6,375 nucleotides of DNA from Algoriphagus sp. Lineage in GTDB: Bacteria > Bacteroidota > Bacteroidia > Cytophagales > Cyclobacteriaceae. Below, one piece after another: positions 1-4,975 of the stretch. The notes beneath the pieces were generated by a model that worked only from the letters and a program-made list of their open reading frames with translations, was not told the DNA's origin and did not search any database. The number at the start of each line of letters is the position of its first letter. The first letter of the stretch is position 1. Location: positions 1-6,375 of the forward strand of contig JALRIY010000135.1 of the NCBI GenBank assembly GCA_023255285.1, given 5' to 3'. Position numbers and translations under genes: made by a program.

Positions 1-1
1 C

Positions 2-700
2 AGTTACCACCTCTCGAAGCGTACCAATCCCATCCAACTCTTCGGTCCACGTGGCTTAGACGAGATTATTACCACTCATTTTCGCTGGAGCAATACCCGC
101 CTAAGTTATCCATTACATTTTACCGAAACCAGCACTTCTGGAAAGGTCCTGCTATTAGAGCATCCTCAGTTTCGAGTTTCTAGTTTTCCTCTACAGCACC
201 GGGTTCCCACCACGGGCTTCTTAATTGAGGAAAAAGTCGGCCCACACTCCCTTATTAAAGAAAAAATCCAAGAAAGCCCTCTCCCCTTGGCTGCCATACA
301 ATTACTTCGAGAAGGAAAAGATTATCAAGATAGTGATGGCAACTCCTTCCAAGCAATCGATTACTGTCATCCTCACCCTCCTTTACGGAGCTATGCTTTT
401 TGTTCGGATACGGCATTCAATCCTGAATTAAGCACCTACCTTGATGGAGTGGACCTGCTATACCACGAATCCACTTTCATGGAAGCAGATCAACTAAGAG
501 CAAAAGAAACCTACCATAGTACTGCAAAACAAGCCGCTCAGATCGCGGTAGGCAGTGGAGTTAAAAAATTACTTTTGGGGCATTTCTCTACCCGCTATTC
601 CGATTTAAGTGAATTGTTGGCTGAAGCGCAAACCATTTTCCCGAATTCCTGCTTAAGTGAAGAAGGCATTACCTACCCCATCCTTCCAACCCATGAATGA
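2..700 (+). CDS. rnz: Ribonuclease Z, C-terminal three-quarters (5' end outside window)
   Basis: Endonuclease of the metallo-beta-lactamase fold that trims the 3' trailer from precursor tRNAs in the cytoplasm. The open frame enters from the left edge; 232 residues are visible before TGA. Visible family motifs are LQHRVPTTGF (residues 64-73, metal-ligand His66), CSDT (134-137, bridging Asp136), HEST (155-158), HSTA (172-175, catalytic-type His) and LGHFSTRY (192-199, metal-ligand His194). Compared from memory with the roughly 307-residue Bacillus subtilis enzyme, these positions are all offset by about 74-75, so about 75 residues are missing. The missing part should hold the HxHxDH metal motif, just before the first visible residues. 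Residues 80-115 occupy the place of the tRNA-binding exosite arm; this is positional inference. The reading frame is intact. Its stop overlaps the start of the next gene, suggesting one transcript. Confidence 0.95.
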   Translation, partial: SYHLSKRTNPIQLFGPRGLDEIITTHFRWSNTRLSYPLHFTETSTSGKVLLLEHPQFRVSSFPLQHRVPTTGFLIEEKVGPHSLIKEKIQESPLPLAAIQLLREGKDYQDSDGNSFQAIDYCHPHPPLRSYAFCSDTAFNPELSTYLDGVDLLYHESTFMEADQLRAKETYHSTAKQAAQIAVGSGVKKLLLGHFSTRYSDLSELLAEAQTIFPNSCLSEEGITYPILPTHE

Positions 701-1484
701 ATCCTCTCAAAGTCGAAAGACCAATCTCTTTGTTGTTTTAGGAGCCATCTTTCTAACGAATGCCATCCTGGCTGAAATCATCGGAGTAAAAATCTTCTCT
801 GGAGAACGCACTCTCGGTTTTGAACCCGTTCAGTGGACTTTTTTTGGGGAGTTTGTGTTGGACTTTAATCTAACAGCTGGAGCGGTGATCTGGCCAATAG
901 TCTTCATCACGACGGACTTAATCAATGAGTATTTTGGAAAAAAAGGCGTACGAAAAATTAGTTTCCTTACTGCAGGGCTAATCACTTATGTCTTTGTGGT
1001 TATCAGTTTGGTGACTGCCTTGGTACCGGCTGACTTCTGGTTGGATGTGAATTCCAGTATGCCTGATGGAACTTCCTTTGACATCCACTATGCCTTCAAT
1101 ACCATTTTTAGACAGGGACTGGGCATCATTGTAGGTTCGTTGACTGCATTTTTGCTCGGGCAACTAATCGACGTGTATGTATTCCAAAAGCTCCGCGCCG
1201 TGACGGGCCCAAAGATGATCTGGCTTCGCGCTACTGGTTCCACACTTGTATCCCAATTCATCGACTCTTTTGTGGTACTGGGCATCGCCTGTTATGTATT
1301 TGGCAATTGGTCCCTCCCCCAGATCGCTGCCGTGGGCTTGATCAACTACGTGTACAAGTTTACCGTAGCCCTGGTACTTACACCCTTACTTTACCTTGCA
1401 CATGGCATGATTGATCGTTACTTGGGCAAGGATCTTGCAGCTAAGATGACGGAGGAAGCGACGGAGGACAGCTCGTTTTTATGA
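693..1484 (+). CDS. yhhQ: Queuosine precursor transporter (YhhQ / VUT family)
   Basis: Integral inner-membrane protein of the family that imports queuosine precursors (preQ0/preQ1 in Escherichia coli) for modification of the tRNA wobble base. The 263-residue product has about six hydrophobic segments, near residues 12-32, 61-78, 90-110, 142-164, 186-203 and 209-237. The signature stretch around residues 67-88 reads WPIVFITTDLINEYFGKKGV, and a second conserved block, QFIDSFVVLGI, lies at 188-198. Both are typical of this family. The ATG at 693 is preferred over an in-frame GTG at 657 because the extra 12 residues add only a proline-rich tail-like stretch lying inside rnz, and because ATGAATGA gives the compact 8-base overlap with the rnz stop typical of translational coupling. 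No clear Shine-Dalgarno lies upstream of 693. Substrate specificity among queuosine precursors cannot be read from sequence. The C-terminus ends in an acidic tail (EEATEDS). Confidence 0.9.
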   Translation: MNESSQSRKTNLFVVLGAIFLTNAILAEIIGVKIFSGERTLGFEPVQWTFFGEFVLDFNLTAGAVIWPIVFITTDLINEYFGKKGVRKISFLTAGLITYVFVVISLVTALVPADFWLDVNSSMPDGTSFDIHYAFNTIFRQGLGIIVGSLTAFLLGQLIDVYVFQKLRAVTGPKMIWLRATGSTLVSQFIDSFVVLGIACYVFGNWSLPQIAAVGLINYVYKFTVALVLTPLLYLAHGMIDRYLGKDLAAKMTEEATEDSSFL

Positions 1485-1535
1485 GTATCAAGTAACTAGT
1501 AGCAAGTGCCAATATTTTTTAGTAGCAAGTATCAA
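1485..1535. repeat. Degenerate 7-base tandem repeats, GTANCAA type
   Basis: Starting on the last base-pair step of the yhhQ stop codon, the DNA reads as consecutive 7-mers: GTATCAA (1485-1491), GTAACTA (1492-1498), GTAGCAA (1499-1505) and GTGCCAA (1506-1512). A 9-base T-rich interruption follows, then GTAGCAA (1522-1528) and GTATCAA (1529-1535). Four of the six copies fit GTA(T/G)CAA exactly. The block TAGTAGCAAGT occurs twice (1497-1507 and 1520-1530). It is noncoding. The function is unknown; it resembles the class of short tandemly repeated heptamers found in intergenic DNA of some bacteria. Confidence 0.7.
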
Positions 1536-1591
1536 GACGACCTAAGAAGTCTGTCTGCTGTAGATAGGAAGAATTCAAATCCCAATACTAA

Positions 1592-1612
1592 TTGGTACTT
1601 GGTTCTTAGTAC
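1592..1612. repeat. Inverted-orientation copies of the 7-base repeat
   Basis: Three consecutive 7-mers, TTGGTAC (1592-1598), TTGGTTC (1599-1605) and TTAGTAC (1606-1612), read on the minus strand as GTACTAA, GAACCAA and GTACCAA. They therefore belong to the same GTANCAA family as 1485-1535 but in opposite orientation. Two consecutive minus-strand heptads (1592-1605) match 1522-1535 at 11 of 14 positions, so the two arrays could pair imperfectly in a single strand. Confidence 0.55.
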
Positions 1613-1644
1613 AGTTCCAGACCAAATATATTTCGTTTAAAGCC

Positions 1645-1678
1645 TCTCATTTCTATAGAATATTCTAAAAACATGAGA
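1645..1678. promoter_or_regulatory. 34-base interrupted palindrome, operator-like
   Basis: A perfect 12-base palindrome, TAGAATATTCTA (1656-1667), is flanked at equal distance by inverted outer arms TCTCAT (1645-1650) and ATGAGA (1673-1678). Both levels share the same centre between 1661 and 1662. It ends 7 bases before the TTG of the helicase promoter, centred about 60 bases upstream of the expected start of transcription, a usual place for an activator site. It is A+T-rich and lacks a T-run, so it is a poor terminator. Binding by a regulator is inference; no specific protein is recognised. Confidence 0.45.
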
Positions 1679-1685
1679 TCAACCC

Positions 1686-1716
1686 TTGGTTTACAAAATA
1701 ATTCTACCTACTTTTG
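1686..1716 (+). promoter_or_regulatory. Bacteroidota-type promoter for the DEAD-box helicase gene
   Basis: TTG (1686-1688) is followed by 20 bases and then TACTTTTG (1709-1716), which matches the Bacteroidota -7 consensus TAnnTTTG at every fixed position with the usual spacing. Transcription should begin near 1720-1724, giving an untranslated leader of roughly 70 to 95 bases depending on which helicase start is used. Confidence 0.65.
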
Positions 1717-1720
1717 CATC

Positions 1721-1732
1721 GTCAATTTTGAC
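1721..1732. promoter_or_regulatory. Small palindrome at the predicted transcription start
   Basis: GTCAA (1721-1725) and TTGAC (1728-1732) form a perfect inverted repeat around TT, lying just downstream of the TACTTTTG element. The position would suit a repressor operator, but 5-base arms can arise by chance. Confidence 0.25.
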
Positions 1733-1803
1733 AAAGCTATTTTTCGTGCCGTGAGTCCTTGCTGTTGCTTGTCTGGGATTTAGGATACCATGGCAAGAAA
1801 AAC

Positions 1804-1810
1804 AAAGGAC
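1804..1810 (+). promoter_or_regulatory. Ribosome-binding-like AAAGGAC supporting the ATG at 1817
   Basis: AAAGGAC lies 6 bases before the ATG at 1817, a good distance for ribosome binding. The competing in-frame ATG at 1790 has AGGA (1782-1785) only 4 bases away. Together with the family-like N-terminus beginning MENTIKFSDLGIS, this favours 1817, but 1790 remains possible and would add nine mostly basic residues. Confidence 0.45.
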
Positions 1811-1816
1811 AACATC

Positions 1817-3622
1817 ATGGAAAACACAATCAAATTCTCAGACCTGGGGATTTCGGAAGAAATCTTGCGGGCAGTGGAAGAAATGGGCTACACCCAACCT
1901 TCCCCAATCCAACTTCAAGCCATTCCCTTCGTTTTGCAAGGCCGCGATGTAATCGGGCAAGCACAAACAGGTACAGGCAAAACAGCAGCTTTCGCTATTC
2001 CTATCATTGATTTGGTAGATGCTGACTTTATCAAGCCACAAGCAATCATTTTATGTCCTACGCGCGAACTAGCAGTTCAGGTGGAAGGAGAAATTCAAAA
2101 ACTGGCTAAATACTACAGGAAAATTAGTTCTGTTGCCATTTACGGAGGCGAATCCATCGACAAGCAGATTCGTGTCCTCAAGAAAGGTGTTCAGATTGTC
2201 GTAGGTACTCCAGGACGTGTGCAAGACCACATCAATCGGGGAACTTTGAAACTTCAGGATGCGGGAATTATCGTTCTCGATGAGGCAGACGAAATGTTAG
2301 ACATGGGTTTCAGAGACGATATCGAAGCAATCATCCAAGAAATGCCAGCAGAAAGACAAACTGTCTTTTTTTCTGCAACCATGGCCAAGCCTATCTTAGA
2401 CTTGACCCGTAAGTACCAGAAGGACCCAGAAATCATCAAAGTAGCAAAAAATGAGCTAACGGTTTCCAAAATCGATCAGGTATTTTACGAAGTAAAGCAG
2501 TCTCTCAAGATGGAGCTAATGGCTCGTCTCATGAACCTCAACAATTATGCACTCAGCGTGGTATTTTGTAACACCAAGCGCATGACTGACGAAGTAACTG
2601 AGTCATTAGGAGCTCGCGGAATTCTTGCAGAAGCACTTCATGGGGACCTTTCCCAAGCGCAGCGTGACAAGGTCATGGGCAAGTTTAGAAAAGGACTTTG
2701 CACCGTATTGGTGGCCACAGACGTAGCTGCTAGAGGTATTGACGTAGACAACGTGGAAGCGGTGTTCAACTTTGACATTCCACTAGACGAAGAATATTAC
2801 GTACACCGTATCGGAAGAACGGGCCGTGCTGGCAAATCCGGAACAGCCATTACCTTCATCACTGGACGAAGAGAAATGATGAAGCTCCGGGACTTGGAGC
2901 GTTACACCAAGGCCAGCATTAACAAAATGACTCCTCCATCCGTGGCGGAATTGGTAGAATTAAAGAAAACCCAGCTTATCAAGGACGTATACCGTGTATT
3001 GAGCAAGGAAGAAGATACCCAATTGTTTGAAGCCACCATTGAGCAGATGCTTTCAGAAGGGTTGACGCAAGAGCAAATCTCCCTAGGCCTTCTCAAAATG
3101 GTCATGGGTGATACCGTCAAGGAGATGAAAGATCAAGACTTCGGAATCGAGGCTCCTGCTTATGGAGACCGTAGAAGAGAAGGCGGACGTGAATCGAGAT
3201 TTGGTGACAGAAGAGAAGGTGGAAGAGGCGAACGCTTTGGAGACCGAAGAGAAGGCGGCCGTTCTGGGGAACGCTTTGATCGTGGAAGCAGATTCGGAGA
3301 TCGAAAGGAAGGTGGAAGCCGCTTTAGTGACCGCAAAGAAGGAGGACGTGACTTTGCTCCTAGAGCAGAACGTACACGCGATGCCAACATGACCCGTTTA
3401 TTTTTGAACCTAGGCAAGAAAGATTTTATCCGTCCGAATGACATCGTAGGCGCCATTGCTGGAGAAGCAGGTCTTCCGGGCAAGAGCATTGGAGGCATTG
3501 ATATTTTTGATAATTTCTCCTTTGTAGATGTGCCACACAAGGACGCGGAACACGTAGTACGTGTGATGAAAAACAACACCATCAAAGGCAGAACCGTCAA
3601 TATGGAGATTTCAAAAGCCTAA
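1817..3622 (+). CDS. deaD: DEAD-box ATP-dependent RNA helicase, DeaD/CsdA-like, with DbpA-type RNA-binding domain
   Basis: Cytoplasmic ATP-dependent RNA-unwinding enzyme; relatives assist ribosome assembly, mRNA turnover and growth in the cold. With the 1817 start it has 601 residues. The two RecA-like domains carry the complete motif set: Q motif GYTQPSPIQ (24-32), motif I AQTGTGKT (49-56), Ia PTRELA (81-86), Ib TPGR (131-134), II DEAD (155-158), III SAT (186-188), V ATDVAARGID (300-309) and VI HRIGRTGRAG (330-339). A middle region (about 365-440) resembles the DeaD dimerisation part. A repetitive Arg/Gly/Glu-rich linker (450-513) follows, then a DbpA-like RNA-binding domain (about 524-600) containing MTRLFLNLGKKDFIRPNDIV. 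No catalytic residue is missing. It has its own promoter and a strong terminator, so it is probably monocistronic. The long leader leaves room for cold-type post-transcriptional control, which is inference. Assignment to deaD rather than another paralogue is by architecture. An alternative start is at 1790. Confidence 0.93.
   Translation: MENTIKFSDLGISEEILRAVEEMGYTQPSPIQLQAIPFVLQGRDVIGQAQTGTGKTAAFAIPIIDLVDADFIKPQAIILCPTRELAVQVEGEIQKLAKYYRKISSVAIYGGESIDKQIRVLKKGVQIVVGTPGRVQDHINRGTLKLQDAGIIVLDEADEMLDMGFRDDIEAIIQEMPAERQTVFFSATMAKPILDLTRKYQKDPEIIKVAKNELTVSKIDQVFYEVKQSLKMELMARLMNLNNYALSVVFCNTKRMTDEVTESLGARGILAEALHGDLSQAQRDKVMGKFRKGLCTVLVATDVAARGIDVDNVEAVFNFDIPLDEEYYVHRIGRTGRAGKSGTAITFITGRREMMKLRDLERYTKASINKMTPPSVAELVELKKTQLIKDVYRVLSKEEDTQLFEATIEQMLSEGLTQEQISLGLLKMVMGDTVKEMKDQDFGIEAPAYGDRRREGGRESRFGDRREGGRGERFGDRREGGRSGERFDRGSRFGDRKEGGSRFSDRKEGGRDFAPRAERTRDANMTRLFLNLGKKDFIRPNDIVGAIAGEAGLPGKSIGGIDIFDNFSFVDVPHKDAEHVVRVMKNNTIKGRTVNMEISKA
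3164..3355 (+). repeat. In-frame repeats encoding the RG-rich helicase linker
   Basis: Five imperfect units in the helicase gene encode variants of (G/S)DR(R/K)EGG followed by R, S, E or G residues and F. They begin at protein residues 450, 463, 475, 494 and 504. The DNA repeats GAGAC/GAGATC-type starts and AGAAGAGAAGG/AAGGAAGG cores. The low-complexity composition keeps the other frames open here, producing false open frames on both strands. Such linkers are flexible, basic and bind RNA in related helicases; repeat number may vary between strains. Confidence 0.8.
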
Positions 3623-3647
3623 TTGAATCAAAAGGTTAATAAAAATT

Positions 3648-3680
3648 AAAGCACATTTCTTCACGAAATGTGCTTTTTTT
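3648..3680 (+). terminator. Strong intrinsic terminator after the helicase gene
   Basis: Arms AAAGCACATTTC (3648-3659) and GAAATGTGCTTT (3665-3676) form a perfect 12-base-pair stem with a 5-base loop, followed by T's (3674-3680 is an unbroken run of seven). It lies 25 bases after the helicase stop. An A-rich stretch precedes the stem, but the run is short on that side, so it is chiefly a plus-strand terminator. Confidence 0.93.
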
Positions 3681-3705
3681 GTGTCTTACTTGTTTTCAAA
3701 TACGC

Positions 3706-4410
3706 ATGCAACTTTTTTTTCAGGAACACATCACCTCTCCCACCACCTTCTTGACAGAGGAGGAATCAAAGCACCTCGTACGTGTGCTTAGAAAGAAGCA
3801 AGGAGATCAAATCCTGGTTACGGATGGAAAAGGAATGCTCTACACTTGTTTGCTGGACCAAGCAGACCCTAAAAAAGCTAGCTTAAATGTACTTTCGTCC
3901 AAAGAAGCAGAACAGGATCCCTTTTACATCCACTTGGCGATTGCTCCCACCAAAAGTCCAGACCGCATGGAATGGATGGTAGAAAAAATCACGGAAATTG
4001 GATTTCATGAACTCACTTTGCTTGATACCATGCATGGAGAACGAAGCTTTTTGAAAACGGATCGCTTACAGAAAAAAATAATTTCTGCCTGCAAGCAAAG
4101 TATTAAATGGAGAACACCCACCCTAAATGGCATAAATAAGCTCAGCGATCTCCTAAAATCTACTGACTTTGCCGAATACCAGAAGTTCATTGCCTACGTG
4201 GATGAAAATCACACCCATCATTTATTGGACCTAGCAAATTCAGGCGGAAAGTACCTCATCTTGATTGGGCCTGAAGGAGATTTTGATTCGAAAGAAATCC
4301 AACAGGCTTTTGACCATGGCTTTCAGGCTGTTTCCCTTGGGAAAAGCCGCTTACGTACCGAAACCGCCGGTTTGGCAGCTGTGCAGATGCTACAAACTCT
4401 AAACCGCTAA
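3706..4410 (+). CDS. rsmE: 16S rRNA (uracil(1498)-N(3))-methyltransferase RsmE
   Basis: Methylates N3 of U1498 (E. coli numbering) in 16S rRNA of the assembled 30S subunit, using S-adenosylmethionine. The 234-residue protein has the usual length and layout: an N-terminal PUA-like RNA-binding domain (about 1-70, with HLVRVLRKKQGDQ at 23-35) and a C-terminal SPOUT methyltransferase domain with a trefoil knot. Visible family motifs are APTKSPDRMEWMVEKITEIG (80-99), GERS (111-114), the ACKQSIKWRTP helix (128-138), LIGPEGDF (186-193) and LGKSRLRTETA (211-221), the last two forming the cofactor pocket. The ATG at 3706 is chosen because MQLFFQEHI is a normal RsmE beginning; the longer frame from 3670 would start inside the terminator stem. 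Only 25 bases separate the terminator from this start, and no convincing promoter is seen there. It may be expressed by read-through or from a weak unrecognised promoter. Confidence 0.95.
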   Translation: MQLFFQEHITSPTTFLTEEESKHLVRVLRKKQGDQILVTDGKGMLYTCLLDQADPKKASLNVLSSKEAEQDPFYIHLAIAPTKSPDRMEWMVEKITEIGFHELTLLDTMHGERSFLKTDRLQKKIISACKQSIKWRTPTLNGINKLSDLLKSTDFAEYQKFIAYVDENHTHHLLDLANSGGKYLILIGPEGDFDSKEIQQAFDHGFQAVSLGKSRLRTETAGLAAVQMLQTLNR

Positions 4411-4522
4411 GAAATCTGCATTAAAAAGCGCTGCCTCTCAAGCTAGATAAAAGGCAAAAGCAGCCGCTACCAGGCTCTCCAAAATGCTGTGTTCCTGACT
4501 TTTGAAAAAAAGGATTGAAGGG

Positions 4523-4555
4523 TTGCATGAAGTCAAAAAGGAATTCGTTATTTTG
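4523..4555 (+). promoter_or_regulatory. Possible promoter for the merR-dprA unit
   Basis: TTG (4523-4525) and TTATTTTG (4548-4555) are separated by 22 bases. The downstream element differs from TAnnTTTG at one position, and the spacing is slightly long. If real, transcription would start near 4561, about 60 bases before the GTG start at 4622. That would rule out the longer frame opening with TTG at 4502. The match is weak. Confidence 0.3.
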
Positions 4556-4621
4556 GTCTATCTTTTTTCATTCTCCCCTACGGAGCCTTGGCTGAAGACT
4601 GAACTACCTAACTTATCCCTA

Positions 4622-4975
4622 GTGCCTTACAAAGAGCGAGAAATAGAAAAAAAATACTTTTCCATCGGAGAGGTTGCCGACATGTTTAAAGTTGCGGCAT
4701 CTCTTATTCGCTATTGGGAAGGTGAATTTGACATCATCCGCCCCAAAAAAGACAAAAAAGGCAACCGGCGCTACACCAAGGACGACATCCAAAAGATTCG
4801 CTACGTGTATCATTTAGTCAAGGAAAAAGGCTATACCCTCCAGGGTGCGCAAGAAGTCATCGCAGCAGGAAAGAAACAAGGATTTGATAAAGTAGCCGCA
4901 GTTCAAAAACTTCAGGAAATCAAGGATTTTTTAATCAATCTGAAGCATGAACTCCATTCCCGAACCAACACTTGA
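4622..4975 (+). CDS. MerR-family transcriptional regulator (small, Bacteroidota type)
   Basis: A 117-residue DNA-binding protein. Residues 13-36 (FSIGEVADMF...SLIRYWEGEF) form the MerR winged-helix recognition unit, followed by the basic wing at 40-56 (RPKKDKKGNRRYTKDDI). Residues 57-80 form the second helical pair, ending in GYTLQGAQEVI, and 91-111 a probable dimerisation helix. There is no separate effector domain and no cysteine, so metal or thiol sensing like classical MerR is unlikely. The start is a GTG at 4622, giving MPYKEREIEKKYFSIGEVA, which is how small Bacteroidota members typically begin. The frame stays open to a TTG at 4502, but those 40 extra residues look non-coding and have no family counterpart. 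The end overlaps dprA by 29 bases, so the two are probably co-transcribed. Target genes are unknown; control of its own unit is possible. Confidence 0.85.
   Translation: MPYKEREIEKKYFSIGEVADMFKVAASLIRYWEGEFDIIRPKKDKKGNRRYTKDDIQKIRYVYHLVKEKGYTLQGAQEVIAAGKKQGFDKVAAVQKLQEIKDFLINLKHELHSRTNT

Larger units (their letters stand above)
1485..1816. other. Intergenic spacer between yhhQ and the helicase gene
   Basis: There is no credible gene in these roughly 330 bases; open frames here are short and resemble no family I recognise. In order the spacer holds heptad repeats (1485-1535), a CTG-rich patch related to the 6143-6171 repeats (AGTCTGTCTGCTGTAGATAG, 1548-1567), inverted heptad copies (1592-1612), a 34-base interrupted palindrome (1645-1678), a promoter (1686-1716), a small palindrome at the expected transcription start (1721-1732) and a leader of roughly 70-95 bases. 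No G+C-rich hairpin with a T-run, as needed for a factor-independent terminator, follows yhhQ. Confidence 0.75.

Noticed and set aside
225..431. 68-codon frame inside rnz
   Set aside because: It overlaps the RNase Z catalytic domain in another frame, and the rnz frame carries all conserved motifs.
657..692. GTG start at 657 for the queuosine-precursor transporter
   Set aside because: It would extend the overlap with rnz to 44 bases and add a non-conserved proline-rich stretch; ATG 693 is more economical.
1582..1612. Short inverted repeats CCAAT/ATTGG and GTACT/AGTAC as a yhhQ terminator
   Set aside because: Arms of only 5 bases, A+T-rich, and no T-run; they are better explained as by-products of the heptad repeats.
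3162..3392. 76-codon plus-strand frame rich in Glu, Val and Ala within the helicase gene
   Set aside because: An out-of-frame reading of the linker repeats, kept open by their composition; it has no start context or family resemblance.
3160..3600. 146-codon open frame on the minus strand opposite the end of the helicase gene
   Set aside because: It mirrors the RG-rich repeats and the DbpA-like domain of a clearly real gene; its proline/serine/arginine repeats are the reverse reading of that low-complexity DNA.
3670..3705. Upstream extension of rsmE to an ATG at 3670
   Set aside because: The ATG lies in the right arm of the terminator stem, and the added residues are not part of the RsmE family; ATG 3706 gives the usual N-terminus.
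4427..4468. Possible hairpin AGCGCTGC / GCAGCCGCT after rsmE
   Set aside because: The stem needs a bulge, the loop is about 25 bases and no T-run follows on the plus strand; not convincing as a terminator or RNA.
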